From assembly GCA_025359135.1 (NCBI GenBank), contig JANYHJ010000042.1:1-32727 (forward strand): a stretch of 32,727 nt of DNA, read 5' to 3'. Positions 7,941 to 16,382 of the stretch are shown piece after piece (the first letter of the stretch is position 1; each line of letters starts with the position of its first letter). Position numbers and translations under genes: made by a program. The stretch comes from Gemmatimonadota bacterium (GTDB lineage Bacteria > Gemmatimonadota > Gemmatimonadetes > Gemmatimonadales > Gemmatimonadaceae). The notes beneath the pieces are model-generated. The model had not been told where the DNA came from, made no database searches, and saw only the letters and a list, made by a program, of their open reading frames with translations.

Positions 7941-10445
7941 TCATGCCACGATGTTGAGCAACCGGCCCGGCACGAAGATCACCTTCTTTGGCGTACCGGT
8001 CACGAACTTCGCGATGCTCGGCTCCGCCAGCGCCGCGGCCATCGCCTGCTCCTGGCCACCCGACTTGGGCAGCGTCACCTTGCCGCGCGTCTTGCCGTTG
8101 ACCTGCACCACGCAGTCCCACGTGTCGAGCTCGAGCCGCGCCGCATCGAACGCGGGCCAGCCCGAATCGAAGATGCTCTTCGTGTGGCCGAGCCGCTCCC
8201 AGCATGCTTCGGCCAGGTGCGGCGCGAACGACGCCACCAGCTGCACCAACGGCTCGACCTCCGCGCGATGCACCTGTCGTTCGCCGGTGCGCAGCACGTT
8301 CACGTACTCCATCATCGCCGCGATGGCCGTGTTGTAGGCGAGCGCGGGCAGGTCCTCGCCCACCTTCTTGATCGTCTGGTGCAGCTTGCGCATGACGGCG
8401 TCGTCGCTCGTGCCGTCGGTCGTGCACTCGTGCACCGATCCCCAGACGCGGTCGAGGAAGCGCTTCACGCCACTGATGCCGCGGTCGCGGAAGTCACCGC
8501 CCTCCTCGTAGGGGCCGAGGAACATGAGGTACGTGCGGAAGGCGTCGGCGCCCCACTCGTCGAAGTACGAGTCGGGATTGATGACGTTCCCCTTGGTCTT
8601 GGACATCTTCGCGCCTTCGCGGATGATCATGCCGTGCGCGCGGAAGCGCGTGAACGGCTCCTCGAAGTCGATGTGCCCCGCGTCCTTGAGCACCATCGTG
8701 ATGAAGCGCGCGTAGAGCAGGTGCAGCACCGCGTGCTCGTTGCCGCCGATGTACGACGTCACCGGCAGCCACTTCTTCGTGATGGCCGCATCGAAGGGCG
8801 CGTCGTCGTGTCCCACGCTCGGGTAGCGCAGGAAGTACCACGCCGAGTCGAGGAAGGTGTCGGAGACGTCGGTCTCACGACGCGCGTCGGCTCCGCACGT
8901 CGGGCAGGTCACGTGGAACCACTCCGCGTGGCGCGCCAGCGGCGAAACCCCCGAGTCGTCCGGCTTGAAGTCGGCGATGTTGGGCAGGATCACGGGCAGG
9001 TCCTTTTCCGGTACCGCCACTGGGCCGCACGCGCCGCAGTGGATGATCGGAATCGGCGGACCCCAGTAGCGCTGGCGCGAGATGCACCAGTCGTGCAGCC
9101 GGTACTGCGTGACCGGCTTGGCCGTGCCGCGCGAGTGCAGCCACTCGGTGACCGCGCGCTTGCCCGCCTCCACGCCCAGGCCGTCGAAGTGGCCCGAGTT
9201 GCAGAGCTTGCCGCCCGTGGTGTCGGTCATCGCGCTGTTGACGATCGGATCGTGCGCGTGCTCGCCGGCCTGCACCACCACGCGGGCAATGGGCAGGTTG
9301 AAGACGCCCGCGAACTCGAAGTCGCGCTCGTCGTGCCCCGGCACCGCCATGATCGCCCCCGTGCCGTAGTCCATGAGCACGTAGTCCGCGATCCAGACCG
9401 GCACCAGCTGCTCCGTGGCCGGGTTCACCGCATACGCGCCGGTGAACACCCCCGTCTTCTCCCTGTTCGTCTTGCGCGTGACCAGGTCCTGCTTGCGCGT
9501 GCGCTCGCGATACGTCTCCACCGTGCCACGCTGCTCCCCCGTGGTGATCGCGTCCACCAGGGGATGCTCGGGCGCCAGCACGAGGTACGTCGCGCCGAAG
9601 ATCGTGTCCGGCCGCGTCGTGAACACACGGATCCGGTCCTCCTCGATCGCCATCTCCTCGGTGACACTCACGGCCGCGCTCCCTGCGTCGGCCGCGGGAT
9701 CGCTCACCGAGAACACCAGCTCCGCGCCTTCCGACTTCCCGATCCAGTTCCGCTGCGCACTCCGCGTCGAATCCGACCAGTCCATCGTGTCGAGATTGCT
9801 CAGCAGCTTGGGCGCGTAGTCCGAGATGCGGAAGAACCACTGCGTCAGGTCGCGCAGCTCCACCAGCGTGCCGCAGCGCTCGCAGTGTCCGTGCTCGACC
9901 TGTTCGTTGGCGAGCACGGTCTTGCACGACGGACACCAGTTGACCGCGGCCTCCTTCCGGTAGGCCAGCCCGCGCTTGAACAGCTGCAGGAAGACCCACT
10001 GCGTCCACTTGTAGTAGCTCGGGTCCGTCGTATCCACCGACCTGGACCAGTCGACCATCAACCCCGCGCGATCGAGCTGCCGGCGGAAATTCCGGATGTT
10101 GCTCGGGATCAGCTCGGTGGGATGGACCCCCTTCTTGATCGCGAAGTTTTCCGAATGGATGCCGAACGCGTCGTAGCCCAGCGGTTCGAAGACGTCGTGT
10201 CCCTTGAGCCGGTGGAATCGTCCATAGACGTCGTTGCCCGTGAACGCGAACAGGTTGCCGATGTGCAGCCCCTCCGCCGACGGGTACGGAAACATCATGA
10301 GCGCGTAGAACGGGTTCTTCGCGTTCTGGATGTCGGTGCGGTGCGTGCCCCGCTCCGCCCAGCGCGCCGACCAGGTGCGCTCGACGGCGGTGGGGTCGTA
10401 CGGCGGGTACTCGTCCGCCGGCGGGATTTGAGAAGGGCTGGTCAT
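7941..10445 (-). CDS. leuS: Leucine--tRNA ligase
   Basis: An 834-residue class I aminoacyl-tRNA synthetase that charges tRNA-Leu with leucine in the cytoplasm. Near the N-terminus PYPSAEGLHIGN (HIGN at 61-64) replaces the usual HIGH signature, followed by GYDAFGIHSENFAIK. Zinc-ribbon cysteines appear in NWCPSCK and HCERCG, with a second set in HCGACG and TCPTCG. The editing domain (VFTTRPDTIFGATY) is present, the KMSKTKGN signature is near residue 612, and the C-terminal domain has WDCVVQVNGKTRGKV. The start ATG 10445 was chosen because the open frame upstream (ATG 10505) runs through a strong hairpin and is unlike LeuS. A terminator-like hairpin lies in the leader. Confidence 0.96.
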   Translation of the reverse strand: MTSPSQIPPADEYPPYDPTAVERTWSARWAERGTHRTDIQNAKNPFYALMMFPYPSAEGLHIGNLFAFTGNDVYGRFHRLKGHDVFEPLGYDAFGIHSENFAIKKGVHPTELIPSNIRNFRRQLDRAGLMVDWSRSVDTTDPSYYKWTQWVFLQLFKRGLAYRKEAAVNWCPSCKTVLANEQVEHGHCERCGTLVELRDLTQWFFRISDYAPKLLSNLDTMDWSDSTRSAQRNWIGKSEGAELVFSVSDPAADAGSAAVSVTEEMAIEEDRIRVFTTRPDTIFGATYLVLAPEHPLVDAITTGEQRGTVETYRERTRKQDLVTRKTNREKTGVFTGAYAVNPATEQLVPVWIADYVLMDYGTGAIMAVPGHDERDFEFAGVFNLPIARVVVQAGEHAHDPIVNSAMTDTTGGKLCNSGHFDGLGVEAGKRAVTEWLHSRGTAKPVTQYRLHDWCISRQRYWGPPIPIIHCGACGPVAVPEKDLPVILPNIADFKPDDSGVSPLARHAEWFHVTCPTCGADARRETDVSDTFLDSAWYFLRYPSVGHDDAPFDAAITKKWLPVTSYIGGNEHAVLHLLYARFITMVLKDAGHIDFEEPFTRFRAHGMIIREGAKMSKTKGNVINPDSYFDEWGADAFRTYLMFLGPYEEGGDFRDRGISGVKRFLDRVWGSVHECTTDGTSDDAVMRKLHQTIKKVGEDLPALAYNTAIAAMMEYVNVLRTGERQVHRAEVEPLVQLVASFAPHLAEACWERLGHTKSIFDSGWPAFDAARLELDTWDCVVQVNGKTRGKVTLPKSGGQEQAMAAALAEPSIAKFVTGTPKKVIFVPGRLLNIVA

Positions 10446-10458
10446 CGTCCGATATGCT

Positions 10459-10496
10459 GAAAAGGCCCTCGCGCGCACGGCCGTGCGCACAAGGGC
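10459..10496 (-). promoter_or_regulatory. Terminator-like hairpin in the leuS leader (possible attenuator)
   Basis: On the minus strand, just before leuS, the arms GCCCT (10465-10469 on plus) and AGGGC (10492-10496) enclose a perfect palindrome GCGCACGGCCGTGCGC at 10473-10488. The stem is followed by CCTTTTC, giving the form of a Rho-independent terminator 14-19 bases before the leuS ATG. No gene enters from upstream on that strand, so an attenuator or 5' stabilising structure for leuS is more likely than a true end of transcription. No T-box specifier or Leu-rich leader peptide was recognised. Confidence 0.4.
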
Positions 10497-10528
10497 GACA
10501 TCCATAAAGTAGCCGTCCGGGGAAGCCC

Positions 10529-11824
10529 ATGCGTCGTCTCGTCCGCGCCCTCCTCATCCTCTCCATCGTCGTCTTCGGCTCCGCCCTCATCGGCGGCTGG
10601 TCGAAGCTCGTGGCACTTTCCGCCGACCCCACGATGCTCGGCGTGCTCATCGGGCTCACCTTGGGCCTAGCAGGGCTCCTCAATACGTCCGTCTTCCTGT
10701 TCGTCATCTTCCCGAACCTCCAGCGCGGCGCCAACGAGCTCACCGGACTGGCGGAATCGGTGGTCAACGGTGACTTGACCGTCAACCTGAGCGCGAAGTT
10801 GGCGCGCATCGGCTGGGCGCGGCAGACGCCGGTCTTCGCCAAGATGGTCGACGAGCTGCGCACGCTCGTCCGCACCCTGCGCGGCACGTCCACCGAGTCG
10901 CGCACCCTGGCCGCCGAGATCTCTGCCGGCGCCGAGCAGCTCGCCCACTCAGCCTCCATCGTCGCGACCACCTCGAGCGACCTCACGGCGCGCGCGTCCC
11001 TCATGGCCATCGCGGTCAAGGGACTCGCAACCGACGCCGAACGGCTCTCGCACGTGGCCTTCGACGTGAGCGAGGGCGCCCGCGCCGGCGTCGCGCGTAA
11101 CGCCGAGCTCGCCACGCTCGCGCAGGAGAACCGCGCCCGCTTTGACGCCAGCGCCGCCGCGCTCGCTCAGCTCGATGCCGACGCGACCGCCAACGCCGCC
11201 GCGATCGAGGCGCTCGCCGACGCCACCTCCGCCGTCCGCGACTTCGTGGCGCTCGTGCAGAAGATGTCGCGCCAGTCCAAGCTGCTCGCGCTCAACGCCT
11301 CGATGGAAGCCGCGCGTGCCGGCGCCGAGGGCGAGGGCTTTGCCGTGGTGGCCGCCGAAGTGCGCCGCCTCGCGGCCAACTCCGAGGACGCTGCGGAGAA
11401 GACGGAGAAGCTCGTGAAGGGGATTCTCTCGAAGATGGCGGCGACGCGCGCGGCGGGTGCGCGGACGGTCGCGACCGTGCGCGACGTGCTCGGCACCACG
11501 CGCGCCGGCGAGACGAGCTTTGCCGAAGTCGAGACCAAGGTGCGTGAAGCCGAAGAGTGGGTGGCCGCGATCGGCGCCGCCGCTGCGTCGGCGGATCAGC
11601 TCGTGGGCGACGTCCGCCACCGTCTGGGCGAACTTTCCCGCGGCACGGATGCGTTTGCGGAAGCGATGGAAGGGGTGGCGGCTGCGAGCGAGCAGCAGAG
11701 CGCGAGCACGGAGGAGATCGCGGCGGCGGCGGGCCAGTTGAGTCAGGCCGCGGACCGGTTGCAGCGGCTGGGTGCGGCGTGGAAGACGGGAGACTCCGAA
11801 GCGGCACGGGCGCGGGCGGCGTAG
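10529..11824 (+). CDS. Methyl-accepting chemotaxis protein without periplasmic sensor
   Basis: A 431-residue protein with two N-terminal membrane helices (about residues 5-24 and 36-60) separated by only a short loop, so no large extracytoplasmic sensing domain exists. A long Ala-rich coiled coil follows. The highly conserved signalling hairpin is at about residues 245-290 (SKLLALNASMEAARAG, then GEGFAVVAAEVRRLA), which contacts CheA/CheW. The C-terminal coiled coil ends with a S-E-Q-Q-S-A-S-T-E-E-I methylation-type helix. It probably senses an intracellular or membrane signal. A diverged copy of its last 34 codons occurs at 27972-28073. It diverges from leuS, with an 83-base gap. Confidence 0.92.
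   Translation: MRRLVRALLILSIVVFGSALIGGWSKLVALSADPTMLGVLIGLTLGLAGLLNTSVFLFVIFPNLQRGANELTGLAESVVNGDLTVNLSAKLARIGWARQTPVFAKMVDELRTLVRTLRGTSTESRTLAAEISAGAEQLAHSASIVATTSSDLTARASLMAIAVKGLATDAERLSHVAFDVSEGARAGVARNAELATLAQENRARFDASAAALAQLDADATANAAAIEALADATSAVRDFVALVQKMSRQSKLLALNASMEAARAGAEGEGFAVVAAEVRRLAANSEDAAEKTEKLVKGILSKMAATRAAGARTVATVRDVLGTTRAGETSFAEVETKVREAEEWVAAIGAAAASADQLVGDVRHRLGELSRGTDAFAEAMEGVAAASEQQSASTEEIAAAAGQLSQAADRLQRLGAAWKTGDSEAARARAA
11723..11824 (+). repeat. Direct repeat, left copy (MCP 3' end)
   Basis: The last 34 codons of the MCP gene align without gaps to 27972-28073, with 14 mismatches in 102 bases by hand count (about 86% identity), including the TAG stop and the following CG. 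The two copies lie in the same orientation about 16.2 kb apart and bracket the metal-resistance block. Several differences in the right copy change amino acids (Leu to Pro, Ala to Gly, Ser to Cys, Ala to Thr), so the left copy looks like the functional one. Confidence 0.85.
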
Positions 11825-11888
11825 CGAAAGCCAGTCCACGCAATGTCCACGTTCGGCGTCAGCCTTCCGCTCGCAGACCTCGCGTGTC

Positions 11889-13310
11889 TTACCCGGGAGG
11901 GTGCTGCATCTCGGGCATCGCTGGCCGCGTCTTCGCCGCGGGTACGCCGACCTGGATACCGTCCCGGCGCAGTTCCGCGTCCGTAGCCTCAATCGCCACC
12001 GTGCCCGGCGGATTCACATACCAGCCTGGATCACCGCCCTTGGGTAAACGGTGACGGACTTTGAGGATCGTGAACATCCCGCCCATGTCGATATAGCCGT
12101 GCGGGCCTGGCGCTCCCAGCATCGAGATGGCCCCGGAGGGACCGCTCATCCCCATGTCGGCCATGCCGCCCATCCCCTTCCCGCCCATGGTCATGTAGTC
12201 GGGTAGCACTTTCGACACGAGGCCGTCGATGGCCGCCGGATCGGCACCAATAAGGTTCAGGCCGTTGTGCCCCATCTGGTTCATGACGTGATGCGTCATG
12301 TGACAGTGCATCGCCCAGTCACCGGGATTGTCCGCGACGAACTCGACGGTGCGCGTGTTGCCGACGGGGACGAGCACGGTGCTCTCGGGCCATTGGCCCG
12401 CCTCCGCGATGTCGCCGCCATCGGTCGCGACCACGCGCCAGCGCACCCCGTGCACGTGGATGGGGTGGTGACTCATGGCGCTCAGGTTGCCGAGGCGAAT
12501 GCGTACCCGGTCACCCAACTGCATCTGCAGCGGTTCGGTGGCGGGAAAGACCTTGCCGTTGAAGGTGAAGATGTTGAAATCGGTCATCTCGTTCGGGTCT
12601 GGCCGGGACGCGCCGATGGGCACGCGCCATTCAGCCGAGAGGAGCACGAAATCGCGATCCGGACGGCGGGCTGGATTGCGCGGATGGATCACGAACATCC
12701 CCATCAACCCGAGCCCCTGCTGCACCATCTCGTCGTAGTGGGAGTGGTACATCAGCGTCCCATGCTGCCGCAGCGTGAACTCGTACTTGAAGGTGGCGTT
12801 GACCGGAATCGGCGCCTGGCTGAGCCCCGCCACCCCGTCCATGCCCGCAGGCAGCAGCACGCCGTGCCAGTGGACGCTGGTGGGTTCGGGGAGCTGATTG
12901 GTCACGTAGATGCGGACGCGATCACCCTCGACCGCTTCGATGGTGGGCCCGGGGGTGCTGCCGTTGTACCCCCAGCACGTGACCCGCAGGCCGGGCGCGA
13001 ACTCGTGCTCGAACACACCGGCCACGAGATGGAAGACCTTGACGCCCTCGACGATCGCGTGCGGGAGGGTACGGCCATTGGGCGTGATGACCGGCGTGTA
13101 GTCGACGCCGGGAATGCCCGGTGAAACAGGACCCGGCATCGCGGAATCGGGCCATGATGCTGCCCCCAGTGAACCGGTGGCCAACGCACCGGCGGCAAAG
13201 CCGCCACTGGCCAGTGCGGCTGCACTGCGCCGCATCGCTTCGCGGCGCGAGAGCCGACGATCGGTCGCCGCCGGGTAGTCGTCGTGCATGTGATCGTCTC
13301 CGTTGCTCAT
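11889..13310 (-). CDS. Multicopper oxidase (CopA/PcoA-like), Tat-exported
   Basis: A 473-residue protein. A twin-arginine signal (SRREAM near residues 21-26, then an Ala/Gly-rich core) indicates export of the folded protein. Copper ligands are visible: HWH at 147-149, HSH at 189-191, HPIHVH at 282-287, and the HCHMTHHVMNQM segment at 335-346 with type 1 Cys336, His341 and Met346. A Met/Gly-rich stretch near residues 375-390 could bind Cu(I). Such enzymes oxidise Cu(I) to less toxic Cu(II) in the periplasm. Its ATG overlaps the stop of the upstream TolC gene (ATGA), so the two form an operon driven from the 14715 region. The stop is 64 bases from the left island boundary. Confidence 0.93.
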   Translation of the reverse strand: MSNGDDHMHDDYPAATDRRLSRREAMRRSAAALASGGFAAGALATGSLGAASWPDSAMPGPVSPGIPGVDYTPVITPNGRTLPHAIVEGVKVFHLVAGVFEHEFAPGLRVTCWGYNGSTPGPTIEAVEGDRVRIYVTNQLPEPTSVHWHGVLLPAGMDGVAGLSQAPIPVNATFKYEFTLRQHGTLMYHSHYDEMVQQGLGLMGMFVIHPRNPARRPDRDFVLLSAEWRVPIGASRPDPNEMTDFNIFTFNGKVFPATEPLQMQLGDRVRIRLGNLSAMSHHPIHVHGVRWRVVATDGGDIAEAGQWPESTVLVPVGNTRTVEFVADNPGDWAMHCHMTHHVMNQMGHNGLNLIGADPAAIDGLVSKVLPDYMTMGGKGMGGMADMGMSGPSGAISMLGAPGPHGYIDMGGMFTILKVRHRLPKGGDPGWYVNPPGTVAIEATDAELRRDGIQVGVPAAKTRPAMPEMQHPPG

Positions 13311-14680
13311 GGGGGGCCGGAATCCGGGAGGGTTCCACCGATGCTGCGCTCGAGGTCGCTGCGGCCATTCCAGTAGTCGCGCAGGGCGTCAAGGTAGGCG
13401 CGGGCCGTGTCGAACTCGGCCTGCTTCGCCTGCAGCAACGTGAACACCGAGATGTCGTTCACGTTGACATGACGCTGGGCTTCCTCGGTCACGCGGCGTC
13501 GCAACGGCAGCACCACGCTCCGCAGTTGCCGGGCGCGATCCCGGGCCGAGCGCAGCTGAGCCAGTCGGGCACGCACGTCGGCATGCACGTCGCCAACCAG
13601 CGCGTCGTGGCGTGCGACGCGTTCGCGCAGCACTGAACGCGCGCGCGCCATGGCCGCGTCTCCCTGGTCGAACACGGGCAGCGGAACGCTCGCCGTCGGT
13701 CCGATGAAGCGCCCGTCTGGCGCGCGCTCCGCGAAGATGCCGATTGTTCCGTCTGCAAGAAGCCGGAAGCGCCCGCTCAGTCCGACTGCGGTGGCCGCGG
13801 CACGGGCCGCATCGCGGGCGGCCAACACGTCGAGTCGGCGAGCGAGCGCGAGCGAATCGAGCGCCGCGACCTGCCACGCGGTGCTATCGGGATCCCGCAG
13901 GAGGAGGGGCACGCTCCACAACGTGTCCGCGACACCGGCGCCGAGGAGCCGCGACAAGGCGGAGCGCGCCACCTCGACATCACGCGCCGCGTCGGCAAGA
14001 TCTGCCGCGGCCTGCGCCGCCGTGGCCTCCTCGCTCGCGAGCTGCAAGGCAGAGATGTTCCCCGCCGTCCGCAACGCGGCGGCCGTGCCGGCGGCGGCCG
14101 CGGTCGCGGTCGCCATGTTCTGCCGGAGTTCCAGCAGCTGTTGGGCGTGCTGGACGCCGATGTATGCTCGTCGCGCCTCGTCCATGAGTCCGAGCACGGC
14201 GTTGGCCACCCGTTGCTCCGCGCTGCTCAGTTCTGCGGCGGCGACGCGACGGCGAAGCGGCACCTGCAGGGCGCCGACAATCGAGAATCCGAGACTGACG
14301 CTGCTGAACGCCGTCCCGCCGCCGGACGGCGAGCCATACTGTGCACCAAGGACGGGATTGGGCAGCGTGCTCGCCTGCCAAAGCTCGGCGGCTTCGATTC
14401 CGGCGCTGGCCAGAGACGCGCGCAGCGCGGGGTTGCGCAGCATGGCCAGTCGCACGGCCGAGTCCTGCGCAAGCGCACCGGCGGGAATGGGCGGCAGCAG
14501 CACCGAGTCGCGCGCGGGCCACTGCATGCGGACGCCGGCCCGGTCGGCAACGAGGGTCTCGATCCCGCGTGAACCTTGCCCCGCGCGTGCCGGCGCGCAG
14601 GCGCCCGCGAGGAACGGGACGGCCAGCGCGAGCGACCATGCCAGCCCCGACCGCGACAAATTCCGAGCATGGAAATGCAC
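13307..14680 (-). CDS. TolC-family outer membrane factor, lipoprotein
   Basis: A 457-residue outer membrane efflux protein from GTG 14680. That start is preferred over ATG 14710 for two reasons: a strong promoter predicts transcription starting near 14715, leaving no leader for the ATG, and a GGGA lies 6 bases before the GTG. The N-terminus has a lipoprotein-like signal (FLAGAC). The rest shows the Ala-rich long helices of the family, with a duplicated pattern (NPVLGAQYGSPSGG in the first half, ASVPLPVFDQGDA in the second) as in CzcC/CusC. It would form the trans-envelope channel or act with the multicopper oxidase, with which it overlaps by 4 bases. Confidence 0.88.
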   Translation of the reverse strand: MHFHARNLSRSGLAWSLALAVPFLAGACAPARAGQGSRGIETLVADRAGVRMQWPARDSVLLPPIPAGALAQDSAVRLAMLRNPALRASLASAGIEAAELWQASTLPNPVLGAQYGSPSGGGTAFSSVSLGFSIVGALQVPLRRRVAAAELSSAEQRVANAVLGLMDEARRAYIGVQHAQQLLELRQNMATATAAAAGTAAALRTAGNISALQLASEEATAAQAAADLADAARDVEVARSALSRLLGAGVADTLWSVPLLLRDPDSTAWQVAALDSLALARRLDVLAARDAARAAATAVGLSGRFRLLADGTIGIFAERAPDGRFIGPTASVPLPVFDQGDAAMARARSVLRERVARHDALVGDVHADVRARLAQLRSARDRARQLRSVVLPLRRRVTEEAQRHVNVNDISVFTLLQAKQAEFDTARAYLDALRDYWNGRSDLERSIGGTLPDSGPP

Positions 14681-14721
14681 TGGAGTTCCCAAGATTTTAC
14701 ACATCATCAAATTGTTTTAGC

Positions 14722-14751
14722 AATAGAGGCATGGTGGCCGCGATGTGTCAA
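14722..14751 (-). promoter_or_regulatory. Promoter for the tolC-like/multicopper oxidase operon
   Basis: On the minus strand a perfect -35 TTGACA (plus 14746-14751) is followed after 18 bases by -10 TCTATT (plus 14722-14727), predicting a start near 14715. The segment is notably AT-rich compared with its surroundings. It lies back to back with the promoter of the blaI-like gene, so one repressor could control both. Confidence 0.65.
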
Positions 14752-14784
14752 CCGGGGTCGAACCCGGCGCCTGCACCTCGGCGC

Positions 14785-14813
14785 TTTACAGCCGGTCAAA
14801 TAGCCACTAGCAT
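14785..14813 (+). promoter_or_regulatory. Promoter for the blaI-like gene and downstream copper genes
   Basis: TTTACA at 14785-14790 and TAGCAT at 14808-14813 are separated by exactly 17 bases, a good sigma-70-type promoter, with a predicted start near 14820. That is about 37 bases before GTG 14857. The TTTAC element also occurs near the opposing promoter and in the palindrome before copC, which may indicate a shared repressor half-site; this is an inference. Confidence 0.6.
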
Positions 14814-14856
14814 TCTATCAGCGATCAGCAGCTGCCTCCAGCCGCGAGTGCGTGCC

Positions 14857-15324
14857 GTGAGCAAGCCGAAGCGACCCCGCAAGGACGAGGATGTTCCGCG
14901 ACTGCACGACTCCCTGCGCTTGTCGGCGAAGGGCGTGGGCATGGTGCTCGGTGATCTGGAGGCGAGAGTGCTGCGCGCCGTCTGGGCCGCGCGCGCTGCC
15001 GCCACGGCCCGTGCCATTCACGAGCGCGTGGTGCGCGCTCACGCGATCTCGCCGCTCACGACGATCACCGTGTTGAATCGCCTGGTGGCCAAGGGGGTGC
15101 TTGATCGCGATCGGTCGTCCGGCGCCTACCGATATTCGGCGCGCATGGACGAACCCGCGTTCCTGGCGCATGCATCAAGGCGCGCCGTCGAGGGCATCCT
15201 TTCGTTCGGTCCGGATGCGGTCGCTGCCTCCCTGGTCGATGTGCTCGCCGAGCGCGAGCCGGCTCAGCTCGAGGCGCTGGCGCGCCTCATCCGGCGTCGG
15301 CTTCGCGAGCGCGGGGACGAGTAG
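14857..15324 (+). CDS. BlaI/MecI/CopY-family transcriptional repressor
   Basis: From GTG 14857 this is a 155-residue protein; an ATG at 14941 with a GAAGG 9-11 bases before it would give 127 residues, the usual family length. The core starts VLGDLEARVLRAVW and continues through a winged helix (ARAIHERVVRAHAISPLTTITVLNRLVAKGVL), then YRYSARMDE and a C-terminal dimerisation helix, as in BlaI/CopY. These repressors bind palindromic operators and are inactivated by cleavage by a partner M56 protease or, in CopY, by copper. The partner protease gene follows 13 bases downstream, and both gene blocks on either side are copper genes. Confidence 0.88.
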   Translation: MSKPKRPRKDEDVPRLHDSLRLSAKGVGMVLGDLEARVLRAVWAARAAATARAIHERVVRAHAISPLTTITVLNRLVAKGVLDRDRSSGAYRYSARMDEPAFLAHASRRAVEGILSFGPDAVAASLVDVLAEREPAQLEALARLIRRRLRERGDE

Positions 15325-15337
15325 CCGGGCGACGACG

Positions 15338-16375
15338 ATGCGACTCGCCCCGTTGCCGCGGCTCGCGCAGCGCGAACAGCGTCACCGCCGACGGGTACTG
15401 CTCGCGCTGGCGAGTCTGATAGTGCTGAGCCTGACGCCGGTGTTCGGTCACCACGTGCTCGGGGCGGTCATCTGGTTGCCGGCATCGCAACAACACCTCG
15501 GCATCTTTTGCCTCGTTGCGCTGCACCATCTCCTCGCCCCGGTGCACGACGCGTTCCATGTACTGCTGATGCTCGGCATCGCGTATGCCAGCGTGGAACG
15601 AGGCCGGGCGATCTGGCGACACCGGCGCGTCATGGGCGCGCTCAACATACGCGCCCCGCTGAGCGGTTCGACCCTCGCCACCGCGGCACGGCAAGCCGGG
15701 TTGGCGCCTGGCAGCGTTCGCGTCATCGAGGGATCACCGAACCCGGCGTTCACCTCGGGTTGGTGGCGCCCCCGCGTCTACGTCGCGGCCGATCTCGAGA
15801 CACGGCTCACGAGGCCGGAGCTCGAGGCCGTGCTGGCCCACGAGGCCGAGCACCTGCGCCGGCGCGACCCGCTGCGATTGTTCGCGCTGCGCTGCCTCGC
15901 CGGCGTGCAGTTCTGGCTGCCGGCGACCCGCCGGCTCGTGGACGACCTGGCTGACGAGGCGGAAATCGCCGCCGATGACGCGGCGGCACGCACGCATGCG
16001 CTGCCACTCGCGTCGGCGATTCTCGCCATAGCGGGTGCGTCGCCGGTCGCCATCGAACCGGGGGTCGGCTTCCAGCGGACCGACCTGCTCGAGCGACGCA
16101 TTCGCCGACTGGCCGGCGAAGACGCCGCCGTGGGCACGCACGTCTCGCGTCGGTCGATCGCCGCCGCGGGATCGGCGCTGCTCCTGGTCTGGGTGTCCGG
16201 CACCATCGTGCTGCACCCGCTGCCACCGGCCGGCGCCACCGGCGCGAGTCCGGAGCACTGCGCCCATGACGGATCGCTCTTCGCGCACCTGTTCTGCCGC
16301 GGCGCGACGTCGGACGCCGGAAAGGTCGATTGTCCGCACCTGGCCCTCGCGACCGCACGACCGCCTTCCACCTGA
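15338..16375 (+). CDS. M56 family membrane metallopeptidase (BlaR1-like)
   Basis: A 345-residue protein from ATG 15338. Hydrophobic segments at about residues 18-47, 55-85 and 290-312 suggest membrane anchoring. The zinc-protease motif HEAEH is at 168-172, followed by a D-L-A-D-E-A-E-I-A-A-D-D-A helix that supplies the third ligand in this family. There is no C-terminal beta-lactam sensor domain as in BlaR1. The C-terminal tail after the last helix is short and has several Cys and His residues (EHCAHDG, FCRGA, DCPHL), which could bind metal. Paired with the repressor just upstream, it may cleave that repressor in response to metal. This role is an inference. Confidence 0.88.
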   Translation: MRLAPLPRLAQREQRHRRRVLLALASLIVLSLTPVFGHHVLGAVIWLPASQQHLGIFCLVALHHLLAPVHDAFHVLLMLGIAYASVERGRAIWRHRRVMGALNIRAPLSGSTLATAARQAGLAPGSVRVIEGSPNPAFTSGWWRPRVYVAADLETRLTRPELEAVLAHEAEHLRRRDPLRLFALRCLAGVQFWLPATRRLVDDLADEAEIAADDAAARTHALPLASAILAIAGASPVAIEPGVGFQRTDLLERRIRRLAGEDAAVGTHVSRRSIAAAGSALLLVWVSGTIVLHPLPPAGATGASPEHCAHDGSLFAHLFCRGATSDAGKVDCPHLALATARPPST

Positions 16376-16382
16376 GAGGATG

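Noticed and set aside
10446-10505. LeuS starting at ATG 10505
   Set aside because: The 20 extra residues are encoded by the hairpin and do not resemble LeuS N-termini. ATG 10445 gives the normal start.
14738-14785. A tRNA T-arm-like sequence (GGTTCGACCCC on the minus strand) in the divergent promoter gap
   Set aside because: The loop would be 6 instead of 7 bases, no acceptor stem or anticodon arm fits around it, and it overlaps the promoter region. It is not a tRNA gene.
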